Origin: Pseudomonadota bacterium
GTDB taxonomy: Bacteria > Pseudomonadota > Alphaproteobacteria > Rhizobiales > Xanthobacteraceae
Length of the DNA stretch: 20,553 nucleotides
Direction: 5' to 3'
Assembly (NCBI GenBank): GCA_963205465.1
Contig: CAUJKG010000303.1
Location: 1 to 20,553, forward strand
In this document: positions 7,629 to 14,485 of the stretch, piece after piece
Layout of the letters: each line of letters begins with the position of its first letter
Numbering within the stretch: the first letter of the stretch is position 1
The notes under the pieces: model-generated
Told to the model about the DNA's origin: nothing
The model's database searches: none
The model's input: only the letters and a program-made list of their open reading frames with translations
Made by a program: the position numbers and the translations under genes

Positions 7629-7878
7629 CTAATTTGCGGCGGTAACAGGGGGAAAATCCTGCTGCAATGCAACCGGATGATCTGCAACACACTCCCGAAA
7701 AAATTCCAGCCGTGTCTGCGCAAAGAAAAGATAGGTCAGCAAATCTTCCTCGTGCGCGCCGGGCGACACGGCAGAGATTCTCAAAAACGCGCGCGGCAAG
7801 CGAAGCTTGCCAGCGCATCTTGCTTGTGACGAGTACGGTGGTGGCGACACCAAGCCGGCGGATAGCCGTGTCGGACTA
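7629..7878. other. Intergenic stretch with a possible gene remnant
   Basis: About 250 bases between the liv promoter region and the repeat at the fpr 3' end. No intact gene with a ribosome site is apparent. On the minus strand, codons between about 7790 and 7640 have a protein-like make-up (AHEEDLLTYLFFAQTRLEFF), which vaguely recalls the C-terminal tail of patatin-like lipases, so this may be the end of a lost gene. That comparison is from memory and weak. A hairpin within it could end fpr transcription. Confidence 0.3.
7783..7816 (-). terminator. Possible terminator downstream of fpr
   Basis: On the minus strand the perfect stem GGCAAGC-TTC-GCTTGCC (7795-7811), extendable by GCGC/GCGC with one bulge, is followed after three bases by TTTTT. 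It lies about 90 bases beyond the fpr stop, in the right direction. The gap before the T-tract makes it weaker than a textbook case. Confidence 0.45.
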
Positions 7879-7909
7879 GAGTCTGTTTCAACTGCGTTGA
7901 ATCAGACTC
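7879..7909. repeat. Palindromic repeat, outer part of a composite element
   Basis: Two 14-base arms (GAGTCTGTTTCAAC and GTTGAATCAGACTC, one mismatch) flank a 3-base loop. It lies 19 bases from the second palindrome at 7929-7977, and the two seem to form one composite repeat. The fpr stop codon (7902-7904) falls inside its right arm. Confidence 0.7.
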
Positions 7910-8750
7910 GTCGCTTATCAATTTGGTTGAGCATGATCTTTTCCGAAAACCGCACCGCACTTTTCGGGATCATGCTCGAGGAGCCGACAAACGCCTTTTC
8001 GATCACGAAGTGGCCCGCTTTCGAACCGCTGCCTTCTTCGAAACCCAGTTTGGTGAAGTAGCTCCGAAGGTCGGTCACCATCTCGGGGCTGCCGCAGATT
8101 TCGATCCGGTCGGTCTCGCGATCGAGCGGCGGTTGCTTGGTGTCCTCGAACAAGCGGCCGGATGCGAGCAGGTCGGTGATGCGGCCGCGATTGACGAACG
8201 GCTCGCGCGTCACGGTCGGATAGTAAATGAGCTGGTTCTTCACCAACTCACCCACGAGTTCATCGTTCGGCAGATCGCTCGTGATCATTTCGCCGTAAGC
8301 GAGTTCGGCGACATGGCGGCAGCCGTGCACGAGGATTACTTTTTCATACCGCGCATAGGTCTCGGGATCCTTGATGACGCTCAGGAATGGCGCTAGCCCG
8401 GTGCCCGTGCCGAGAAGATAGAGTCGTTTTCCCGGCAACAAATTCTGATGCACCAGCGTGCCGGTGGCCTTGCGGCCGACCAGAACGGTGTCGCCTTCCC
8501 GCAGATGCTGGAGGCGGGAAGTCAGCGGCCCATCCGGCACCTTGATGCTGAAGAACTCGAGTTCGTCGGCATAGGCCGCACTCGCGAGACTATAGGCCCG
8601 CAGGAGCGGTTTCCCCTCGATCTCGAGGCCCATCATGATGAACTGGCCGCTATCGAAACGGAACGACTGGTCGCGGGTCGTGCGGAAGCTGAACAGCGAA
8701 TCCGTCCAGTGATGAACATGCGTGACGGTTTCGCGATAGAAATTGCTCAT
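7902..8750 (-). CDS. fpr: Ferredoxin-NADP+ reductase with repeat-derived C-terminus
   Basis: FAD enzyme moving electrons between NADPH and ferredoxin or flavodoxin, bacterial subclass II type. The FAD motif RAYSLAS is at 51-57, the NADP-binding GTGTGLAPFLS starts at 114, and CGSPEM is at 219-224. Family members normally end at about 257 residues with GHxVIEKAFV plus one or two residues. Here that ending (GHFVIEKAFV, 246-255) runs on for 27 residues, and residues 258-282 are encoded by the palindromic repeats, which also supply the stop. The aromatic C-terminus important in some homologues is absent. The ATG at 8750 follows a 268-base gap. It may act with iron-sulfur oxygenases or oxidative-stress responses; nothing local fixes its partner. 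Confidence 0.95.
   Translation of the reverse strand: MSNFYRETVTHVHHWTDSLFSFRTTRDQSFRFDSGQFIMMGLEIEGKPLLRAYSLASAAYADELEFFSIKVPDGPLTSRLQHLREGDTVLVGRKATGTLVHQNLLPGKRLYLLGTGTGLAPFLSVIKDPETYARYEKVILVHGCRHVAELAYGEMITSDLPNDELVGELVKNQLIYYPTVTREPFVNRGRITDLLASGRLFEDTKQPPLDRETDRIEICGSPEMVTDLRSYFTKLGFEEGSGSKAGHFVIEKAFVGSSSMIPKSAVRFSEKIMLNQIDKRRV
7929..7977. repeat. Bradyrhizobiaceae-type palindromic repeat (GAGCATGATC family)
   Basis: Ten-base outer arms GAGCATGATC (7929-7938) and GATCATGCTC (7968-7977) enclose inner arms CCGAAAA (7943-7949) and TTTTCGG (7961-7967), with a 4-base TTTT bulge on one side. I recognise this pattern as a dispersed intergenic repeat in Bradyrhizobium, Rhodopseudomonas, Nitrobacter and relatives. 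Here it lies inside the 3' end of the fpr reading frame. Confidence 0.75.
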
Positions 8751-8900
8751 GAATCGGCTGGTCTGGCTGTGCGGTTAACGAGGGTTCCGGTGCGGCGGCC
8801 GATCCGGCCCTTTTTCCTCGGCAAGTAGAGGGAGAAGGCTTGTTCGGCGAACATCTGCCCACTGGAAACCAGGAGGTCAAGCCGCCCGGTGTCGCTGCTC

Positions 8901-8906
8901 ATTATA
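8901..8906 (-). promoter_or_regulatory. Possible -10 box for fpr
   Basis: The minus strand reads TATATATAATG here, containing a perfect TATAAT about 150 bases before the fpr ATG, in the gap after the preceding gene's hairpin. No good -35 hexamer stands 16-18 bases upstream, so this is a weak call. An activator-dependent promoter is possible. Confidence 0.3.
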
Positions 8907-8918
8907 TATAGGTGACGT

Positions 8919-8956
8919 GACGGCTTTTGCCGGCGCAAGGCTTTGCTCCGGCCGTC
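8919..8956. repeat. Interrupted inverted repeat in the fpr upstream gap
   Basis: Arms GACG...CGTC (8919-8922, 8953-8956) enclose GCCGG-c-GCAA / TTGC-t-CCGGC (8929-8952) with a 4-base centre and one bulge. No T-tract follows on either strand. It may be another palindromic repeat or an mRNA-end structure. Confidence 0.4.
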
Positions 8957-8970
8957 CACCAACGGGTGAA

Positions 8971-8993
8971 CTCCCTGCCGTCGCGGCAGGGAG
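8971..8993 (-). terminator. Perfect 10-bp hairpin downstream of the ketopantoate-reductase-like gene
   Basis: CTCCCTGCCG-CGA-CGGCAGGGAG on the minus strand, 26 bases after the stop of the reductase-like gene. The stem is perfect, but only TTCACC follows, so termination would be partial. It is the best candidate for the end of the long minus-strand cluster. Confidence 0.5.
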
Positions 8994-9018
8994 AACAAGC
9001 CATTTCCGCTTTCCGTCA

Positions 9019-10080
9019 CTACGCCGCCTTACGATTGGCCTCCAACCGCCGGTCCACGAGCGCAACGATCTCGTCGATCCCGTCGCTCTGCAGGCCCGCC
9101 TGCGCGGCGACGAGTTGCACGAGCTTGTCGGCGCGCTCGATATTCGTCGCGCCATTCTGCAAGGCCCGCGCGGCCGACGATGGCCGCGACAATTCCTTGG
9201 CCGCGGCGGCATATTTCTCGAAGGGCACGAGCACCTTCGGATCCGCTCCGATGGTGGTGCATACCTTGACCACGAAGTCATAGACCGCACGCGATTTCTC
9301 GAGGTCGCTATGGACCGCTTCGCTCGCAGTCCGGATTCCATCCGGCGTGATGCAGCGGTAGTTCCCCGCCAGCAGCATCGCCCATTTGGCGAGCGGCACG
9401 AAGATCGATTCATGCACGCGCAGCTTCACCGGCAGTTCGATCTCTTCTCCACCCACTGAAAACCGCGCGGCGTCGACGTCCTTCTCGAGATTTCTCAGAA
9501 TCTGCGTGTCGCCATCCTCTTCGAAGCGGGCGCATTTGAAGTTCGTCGGCAACGTCACCAGCAATTCGTTCGCGCCGCCATCGGGCGGGCGGATGGCTTG
9601 CGGATCGGGGCTGTTGAGCGTGATCTTGTTCGGATCGATGGCGTCCCAAACCCGCGGATCGGTGTAGGCGGGCTCGAGCGCGGCGTGATTCAAGCCGGGA
9701 ATGCGCCGCATATAAGCGAGCGGCGGCATGTTCATGATGGACATGCAGGGCACCCTCGCCCGGCCCACCGCCGCCAGCAGTTCGCGAACTTCGTTCGAGC
9801 GATATTGCGGCTCCTGCATGCAGAGCCCGACGAGATCGAACCGAGACGGATCGATTCCGGTGGCGGGGCCCGCGGTAACCTTTCCCGGAAGCTTCTTCGA
9901 TTCCAGCAGAACCGGCTCGGACCTGCCGCGGACCGGCAGCCGCACCTTGAAGCCTTCGGCGTTGATCAGGTCCGCTTCCGCAGGAAGACAAACCAGATGG
10001 ATGGAGTGCCCGCCAAAGAGAAGTTTCGAAGCCAGCAGCGAGCCATAGGACGCGCCGAGCATCAGAATGTTGTAAGCCAT
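9019..10080 (-). CDS. Ketopantoate reductase (PanE/ApbA)-like NAD(P) oxidoreductase
   Basis: 353 residues, longer than the usual ~300 of PanE. The N-terminus (NILMLGASYGSLLASKLLFGGHSIHLVC) is a Rossmann fold of the 6-phosphogluconate/ketopantoate reductase superfamily. Its glycine loop reads GASYGS rather than GAGAIGS and seems one residue shorter. The C-terminal helical half (HESIFVPLAKWAMLLAGNYRC onward) keeps the Lys/Asn-type pattern of the family. PanE reduces ketopantoate, but many paralogues in catabolic clusters act on other 2-keto or amino acids, and the context favours that. It is the last gene of the minus-strand cluster and the first intact one after the glycine riboswitch. AAGGAG stands 11 bases before the ATG. 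Confidence 0.8.
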   Translation of the reverse strand: MAYNILMLGASYGSLLASKLLFGGHSIHLVCLPAEADLINAEGFKVRLPVRGRSEPVLLESKKLPGKVTAGPATGIDPSRFDLVGLCMQEPQYRSNEVRELLAAVGRARVPCMSIMNMPPLAYMRRIPGLNHAALEPAYTDPRVWDAIDPNKITLNSPDPQAIRPPDGGANELLVTLPTNFKCARFEEDGDTQILRNLEKDVDAARFSVGGEEIELPVKLRVHESIFVPLAKWAMLLAGNYRCITPDGIRTASEAVHSDLEKSRAVYDFVVKVCTTIGADPKVLVPFEKYAAAAKELSRPSSAARALQNGATNIERADKLVQLVAAQAGLQSDGIDEIVALVDRRLEANRKAA

Positions 10081-10133
10081 TTTTCAGTTCACTCCTTCAA
10101 GAACAGCCGATGGACAAAGTTTCTTTGGATGAT

Positions 10134-10151
10134 CAGGCCGCGACCGGCCTG
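10134..10151 (-). repeat. Hairpin just after the broken oxidase frame
   Basis: Perfect 7-base arms CAGGCCG and CGGCCTG around a 4-base loop, starting at the base after the remnant's stop. No T-tract follows. It may be a leftover 3'-end structure of the lost oxidase gene, or may affect entry into the next gene. Confidence 0.4.
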
Positions 10152-10340
10152 TCATTCCGTGCGATCATTTTCGAGTAAGGTTTCCGATGGCCGCGTCCGA
10201 GGTGCGGCACGCCGCAGCGCCGCGTTGCAATCACGCGCGCTGGGCAACAGCTTTTCGTTCGAAAATTTGGATTCGATATTGATACCGATGACGCCTGATC
10301 CAATGACGATCACGTCACAGGTTTTATCTGCTTGCCCCAT
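10152..10340 (-). pseudogene. Decayed FAD-dependent amino-acid oxidase/dehydrogenase (5' remnant)
   Basis: A 62-codon frame begins MGQADKTCDVIVIGSGVIG, the dinucleotide-binding start of the D-amino-acid oxidase/glycine oxidase/sarcosine-type FAD family (normally 370-430 residues). Homology appears to stop right after the GxGxxG motif. The rest (NIESKFSNEKLLPSAR onward) matches nothing I recognise, and there is no catalytic domain. Another frame nearby reads RTSDAAIGNLTRK, which could be a further shifted scrap. CGGAG stands about 8 bases before the ATG, and the frame lies 40 bases after the glycine riboswitch, so the intact ancestor was probably glycine-responsive. It is most likely non-functional; a real small protein is less likely. 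Confidence 0.65.
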
Positions 10341-10380
10341 GCCAATACTCCGAAGACGCCGTCGCGCGTAAGCGGCGGTG

Positions 10381-10557
10381 CCCCCTCTGTCATTGGCCTG
10401 AGAGTTTCACTGCAGGATCATCAGGATCTGCGGCTTACACCGTCGGCGGGAGCGGCTGCTCCACTTTCCAGAGTACTAATCGGTAGCGGTCCTTTTGCCT
10501 GAGAGTTTCCGGGGCGGTTGCTCCTTCGGCGTCAGCGCTGGGCTGATCTCTCCCGCG
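10381..10557 (-). promoter_or_regulatory. Tandem glycine riboswitch (gcvT type)
   Basis: Two glycine aptamers in series on the minus strand. Aptamer 1 (about 10557-10485) has GGGAGAGA, CGCCGAAGGAGCAA and AAACTCTCAGGC followed by AAAAGGACCGC. Aptamer 2 (about 10474-10381) opens with CTCTGGAAAG, has CGCCGACGGTGTAAGC, an extra hairpin GCAGATCC/GATCCTGC, a second AAACTCTCAGGC (10407-10396), and closes with GACAGAGGGGG pairing to CTCTG. The linker is about 10 bases. These are the signature elements of the class, which usually turns expression on when glycine is high. It begins 26 bases after the stop of the M20 gene and precedes the broken oxidase start and the reductase-like gene. No clear promoter was found between, so it may act inside a long transcript. 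Confidence 0.96.
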
Positions 10558-10582
10558 ATGTAGAGTCGTTTCTCCCTAGGGG

Positions 10583-11707
10583 TCAGTTCCGGCCTTCGCA
10601 CCAGTTTGACGCGAGAGTCCGGTAGATTTCAACAGCTTCGTCGATTCGCTCGACCACGCAATATTCGTCCGTCTGATGGGCCATTTCCTTCTCGCCCGGC
10701 CCCAGGATCACGAACGGAGGATTACCATACGCGGGTCCGAGGATCGCCGCATCCGTAAAATAAGGTGCTGTGTCCTCGGCCGGTTTTTGGCCGGTGATCC
10801 TCTCGACGGTCGAAAACACCGACCGCAACCAGGCTCCCGACGGATCGCTGAACGCGCTTTGCAAGTCCAGCGTGCGCTCGAGTTCAGTCCCGGGATTCGC
10901 GCGAGCCGAAACCATCGAGCAGATGTGGTCGTGCGACTGCTCGGGAAGGGTTCGAATATCCAGACCTACCTCCGCGCGATCAGGCACGGAGTTCACATTC
11001 GCGCCGCCTTGCGCATAGCCGATATTGATCGTCGGCTTGCCGAGATGTTTGTGCGGCGGAATATTGAAGCCGAAATCGTCCAGCGCCCGGATCGTGTGCG
11101 CTGCCTTGACGACGGCATTCTCGCCGAGTTCGGGCATCGAACCGTGCGCCGTCTTGCCGTGATGCACCAGTTTCAGCCACAGCGCGCCACGATGGCCGAT
11201 AAAAGGCCGATTGGAGGACGGCTCGCCGACCACCATCGCGCCGGCCTGCCCGAGCACGCCCGTCTTCGCCAGAAACGCAGCCCCTTCGCAGCCGGTCTCT
11301 TCCGACGCGGTCAGGACAAGCTTGAGACCCCGCCGCCGCGGGCGCCGTGCGACGTCGATCGCAGCAAACACCATCGCGGCGATGCCGCTTTTCATGTCGC
11401 TGCTGCCGCGGCCGAACAATCTTCCCTGGCTTGTTTCCGCTGCGAATGGATCCTGGGACCACGGCACCGCACCCAGCGGCACGGTATCGAGATGGCCCGT
11501 GAAGCAAATCGGCTTCTCGTTGTCGCTGCCGTCGAGATCGGCGATCACCGAGTCCCGATGCGAAGCAAACGAATGATAGGCAACGCGAAAACCGGCGGCT
11601 TCGAGAATTCTGCCAACGGCATGCGCGGCATGTGATTCATTCCCCGGGGGATTGATCGTATCGAAACGAACCAGATTCCGCGTCAGCTCGAAGGCAGACG
11701 ATGCCAT
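10583..11707 (-). CDS. M20 family metallo-amidohydrolase (ArgE/DapE-like deacylase)
   Basis: 374 residues with a complete dinuclear zinc site. H72 and D74 are in GHLDTVP, D104 in GRGSSDMKSG, the catalytic E136 with E137 in SEETG, E162 in GEPS, and H344 in MAHQTDE. H188 in the lid domain (KTAHGSMPE) is the residue that reaches the partner active site. These enzymes hydrolyse N-acyl amino acids or similar amides in the cytoplasm (acetylornithine and succinyl-diaminopimelate deacylases are relatives). It follows the transporter ATPase by three bases and precedes the glycine riboswitch, so the imported compound or its oxidation product is the likely substrate, perhaps releasing glycine or another amino acid. 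The exact substrate is unknown. Confidence 0.9.
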   Translation of the reverse strand: MASSAFELTRNLVRFDTINPPGNESHAAHAVGRILEAAGFRVAYHSFASHRDSVIADLDGSDNEKPICFTGHLDTVPLGAVPWSQDPFAAETSQGRLFGRGSSDMKSGIAAMVFAAIDVARRPRRRGLKLVLTASEETGCEGAAFLAKTGVLGQAGAMVVGEPSSNRPFIGHRGALWLKLVHHGKTAHGSMPELGENAVVKAAHTIRALDDFGFNIPPHKHLGKPTINIGYAQGGANVNSVPDRAEVGLDIRTLPEQSHDHICSMVSARANPGTELERTLDLQSAFSDPSGAWLRSVFSTVERITGQKPAEDTAPYFTDAAILGPAYGNPPFVILGPGEKEMAHQTDEYCVVERIDEAVEIYRTLASNWCEGRN

Positions 11708-11710
11708 TTA

Positions 11711-12778
11711 TCACTCCGCGAGTATGAGCGCGTCATTGGCATTCCAGCCTACCACAACCGCATCCCCGATGTTCCAGCCGCGACTCTGCACGACCTGCGC
11801 CTCGACCATCTTACTGCCCGCAAGCTCGATGTGAATACTCTCGTTGGAGCCTTTATATACGACATGGCGAACGATACCTGCGAGCTTCGCGCCATCGGCT
11901 GCCGGAGATTCCGGCTTGCACAGCACAAGCTGCTCGGGCCGGACGAAAAAGTGAATTTCCTGGCCGCTCCTTACCTCTCCGGAACGGGCAATGCGTACCG
12001 TTTCACCGCCGGCCAGTTTGCAGACCAATGCGTCCCCTTCGCTCTTATCGAGGGTCGCTTCGAACACGTTCGATTTTCCGATGAAATCCGCAACAAAACG
12101 GCTGCGCGGCCGGGCGTACACTTCGGAAGGCGTTCCCACCTGCCCGATATTTCCTTTGTTCATGACCACGACCTTGTCCGCCAGCGCCAGCGCTTCTTCC
12201 TGATCGTGGGTCACGAACATGGTCGTGATTCCCACGCGCTGCTGCAGCTGGCGCAGTTCTACCTGCATCTCCTCCCGCAGCTTCTTGTCGAGCGCGCTGA
12301 GCGGCTCGTCGAGCAACAGCACTTTCGGATCGACCGCGAGCGCGCGCGCGATCGCCACGCGCTGGCGCTGACCGCCGGAGAGCTGGCTCGGATACCGGCT
12401 CCGCAGCGCCTGCAACTGCAGCAAGTCGAGCAGCTGCGTGACCTTTTGTTCGATGTCGGCGCGGGATATGCGGCGCAGGCGAAGCCCGAAGGCGATATTT
12501 TCCTCGACGCTCCGGTGCGGGAACAGCGCGTAATCCTGGAATACGATGCCGATATTGCGCTTGTGCGGCGGGATCGCATCATAGGCCTTGCCGTCGATCT
12601 CGACGCTGCCGCTATATTCGGAAAAACCCGCAACGACCCGAAGCAGCGTCGTCTTTCCGCATCCGCTCGGCCCCAGCACGGCAATGAACTTTCCGCTCTC
12701 CATCGTCAGGGATACGGAATTGAGAACCTGCTGATCTCCGTAACTGACACTCACGTTACGGATATTGACGACAGCCAT
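11711..12778 (-). CDS. Spermidine/putrescine-type ABC transporter ATPase (PotA-like)
   Basis: 355 residues. Walker A GPSGCGKT is at 36-43, the Q-loop is FQDYALFPH, the signature LSGGQRQR starts at 133, Walker B VLLLDEPLSALD starts at 153, and the H-loop is VTHDQEEAL. A C-terminal TOBE domain of about 110 residues (FFVRPEQLVL) is typical of the PotA/FbpC/CysA group. It overlaps the stop of the second permease by one base (TGATG) and is followed by the M20 gene three bases later. It powers uptake through the two permeases. Polyamines are the namesake substrates of the group, but paralogues take up many amines, opines and amides. Confidence 0.93.
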   Translation of the reverse strand: MAVVNIRNVSVSYGDQQVLNSVSLTMESGKFIAVLGPSGCGKTTLLRVVAGFSEYSGSVEIDGKAYDAIPPHKRNIGIVFQDYALFPHRSVEENIAFGLRLRRISRADIEQKVTQLLDLLQLQALRSRYPSQLSGGQRQRVAIARALAVDPKVLLLDEPLSALDKKLREEMQVELRQLQQRVGITTMFVTHDQEEALALADKVVVMNKGNIGQVGTPSEVYARPRSRFVADFIGKSNVFEATLDKSEGDALVCKLAGGETVRIARSGEVRSGQEIHFFVRPEQLVLCKPESPAADGAKLAGIVRHVVYKGSNESIHIELAGSKMVEAQVVQSRGWNIGDAVVVGWNANDALILAE

Positions 12779-13569
12779 CAGAGCCTTCCGGAAAACATAT
12801 GTTGCGCGATGAAGCGGTTGAATACGACGACGAACAGCACGACGGGGAGCAGGATCAGCGACGACAGCGCCGCCGCGGGCGGATCGCTCTCGGTCTGCAC
12901 GTAGTTATAGAGCTCCACCGGCAGCGTCGTGCGATCCCAAACCAGAAACTGCGACGCGGTAAAATTTTCGAACGACGTCACGAAAGCGAAAATGGCGGCC
13001 GCAATCACGCCGGGACTTACGATCGGAAGCGTCACAGACAGGAATGCGCGAGCGGGCGTGGCGCCCAGTGATTGCGCGGCCTCTTCCAGTGAGCGAGACG
13101 AAGTCGCCAACGCGGAAACCACGGCCCGCGCCGTAAAGGGAAGCGTGATCACGCAATGCAGCAGCGATAGCGACAACAGCGAACTGACGACTCCGAGGCC
13201 GCTCAGTGTCACCAGGAACGCCATGCCGACGACTACCTGCGGCACGATCAATGGAGAGAGGATCAGCGTCAGGATGAGGTCCTTGCCCCAGAACTCGAAG
13301 CGCGTGAGCGCGATCCCGACAAGGAGACCAATGGTCGTGCTGACGATGGTCGAACCGACGGCCAGAATCAGCGTCAGTTGCAATGCTCCGATAAAGCCGC
13401 TGCGGTTTGCGAGATTGTAGTACCAGCGGAGTGAAATACCCTGCGGCGGGAAGATCTGCTCGACGCCAGGATTGAGCGAGACGCCGACCAGCACGATGAG
13501 CGGAATTGCGAGCAGCAGCAGCAGCACGTAACCCGCAATCTTCACGCCTATATGTTTACGACGCCACAT
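12778..13569 (-). CDS. ABC transporter permease, PotC-like
   Basis: 263 residues with six predicted membrane helices, starting IAGYVLLLLLAIPLIVLVGVSL. The binding-protein-dependent permease loop (EAA motif) reads SSRSLEEAAQSLGATPARAFLSVTLPIVSPGVIAA near residues 157-190, typical of the PotC/second-permease type. It starts 10 bases after the first permease stop. The N-terminus MWRRKHIG is short and positive, as expected for an inner-membrane protein with its N-terminus in the cytoplasm. Confidence 0.92.
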   Translation of the reverse strand: MWRRKHIGVKIAGYVLLLLLAIPLIVLVGVSLNPGVEQIFPPQGISLRWYYNLANRSGFIGALQLTLILAVGSTIVSTTIGLLVGIALTRFEFWGKDLILTLILSPLIVPQVVVGMAFLVTLSGLGVVSSLLSLSLLHCVITLPFTARAVVSALATSSRSLEEAAQSLGATPARAFLSVTLPIVSPGVIAAAIFAFVTSFENFTASQFLVWDRTTLPVELYNYVQTESDPPAAALSSLILLPVVLFVVVFNRFIAQHMFSGRL

Positions 13570-13579
13570 CGTTCCGCAC

Positions 13580-14485
13580 TCAGGTTCTTGGCGTCACGAG
13601 ACGGAAGAATTTCTGCAGCAGATAGACGGTCAGGCCCGATACCAGCAGCGTCACCATGGCCGCGGCCGCCGCAAACGGGTGGTCGAAGGACTGCATCGCC
13701 TTCGCGTAAATCAGGTTCGCGATCATATCGACGTAGCCGCCGCCAAGCACGCCGGGTACGATGTAAGACGTGAGTTCAAAGAGATAAACCACGACGATAC
13801 CCGCCGCGATGCCGGGCATCGTCAAGGGGACGATCACGGTCCAGAAAATCCGTGTATTGCTCGCGCCCAGCGAGGCCGCCGCCATTTCGACATTCGGAGG
13901 AATGGATTGCAGGCTGGCCACGATCGGAAAAACCATAAAGGGCAGCGAGACGAGGATCATGCCGATCGCAACACCCGTCTCGGTAAACAAGAGTGCAAGC
14001 GGCCGCTCGATGATGCCGGCGCCAAGCAGCGAGCGGTTCAGAATTCCGGTCTTTCCGATCACCAGCATCACCGCGTAAGTGCGGATCACATAGGCGGTGA
14101 AGAACTGAATCACGAGAAGCGCGCCGACGAGCACGCGCGTGCGACGCCCCGAACGATGGATGAAATAAGCGAGCGTGTAGCCGAGCACGGCAGTAATCAG
14201 CGTGCAGTAAGCCGCCAGCCATAGCGAGCGAAAGAGGTAGCCAAGGTAAAAGGTAGAACCGAAGAACTGAATATAGTTGTCGGATGTGAAGCCGTCGCCG
14301 ATCTGGGCCGGACCCAAGTTCGGCGCCACGCTGATCCGCACCATGATCGACATCGTAAAGAAGAAGAAACCGATCACGATTGCCGCAGGCAGCAGAAAGA
14401 GCAGCGGCCAGCCGAGCCGCTGCCCTATCCCCACTGAGCGCGCGCCAGAAACCGGCGCGCGCTCTATGTCTGCGGCAGAAGTCAA
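13580..14485 (-). CDS. ABC transporter permease, PotB-like
   Basis: First permease of the importer. Six helices are expected, beginning WPLLFLLPAAIVIGFFFF. The EAA loop is EMAAASLGASNTRIFWTVIVPLTMPGIAAG. The start is uncertain. The frame is open to an ATG at 14554, but that would overlap 73 bases of the binding-protein gene and add residues with no family look. I chose TTG at 14485, which overlaps the upstream stop as TTGA. A GTG at 14434, beyond the intercistronic hairpin and closest to the first helix, is equally possible. The family is clear; only the N-terminus is open. Confidence 0.87.
   Translation of the reverse strand: MTSAADIERAPVSGARSVGIGQRLGWPLLFLLPAAIVIGFFFFTMSIMVRISVAPNLGPAQIGDGFTSDNYIQFFGSTFYLGYLFRSLWLAAYCTLITAVLGYTLAYFIHRSGRRTRVLVGALLVIQFFTAYVIRTYAVMLVIGKTGILNRSLLGAGIIERPLALLFTETGVAIGMILVSLPFMVFPIVASLQSIPPNVEMAAASLGASNTRIFWTVIVPLTMPGIAAGIVVVYLFELTSYIVPGVLGGGYVDMIANLIYAKAMQSFDHPFAAAAAMVTLLVSGLTVYLLQKFFRLVTPRT
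14436..14464. repeat. Perfect 11-bp hairpin at the binding-protein/permease junction
   Basis: Arms GAGCGCGCGCC and GGCGCGCGCTC enclose a 7-base loop, 18 bases after the binding-protein stop. There is no T-tract, so it is more likely an RNA-stabilising or ribosome-gating structure than a terminator. If the permease starts at GTG 14434, the hairpin would cover the initiation region. Confidence 0.55.

Noticed and set aside
8747..8902. A 51-codon frame starting MSSDTGRLDLL and overlapping the fpr start as ATGA.
   Set aside because: Its ATG lies within the TATAAT-like box, it has no ribosome site, and the residue make-up does not suggest a protein. The overlap appears to be chance.
10583..10640. 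A dedicated promoter for the glycine riboswitch within the end of the M20 gene.
   Set aside because: Hexamers such as TTGAAA-17-TCAAAC and CTGACC-17-CTACAT match the consensus poorly. I cannot support either.
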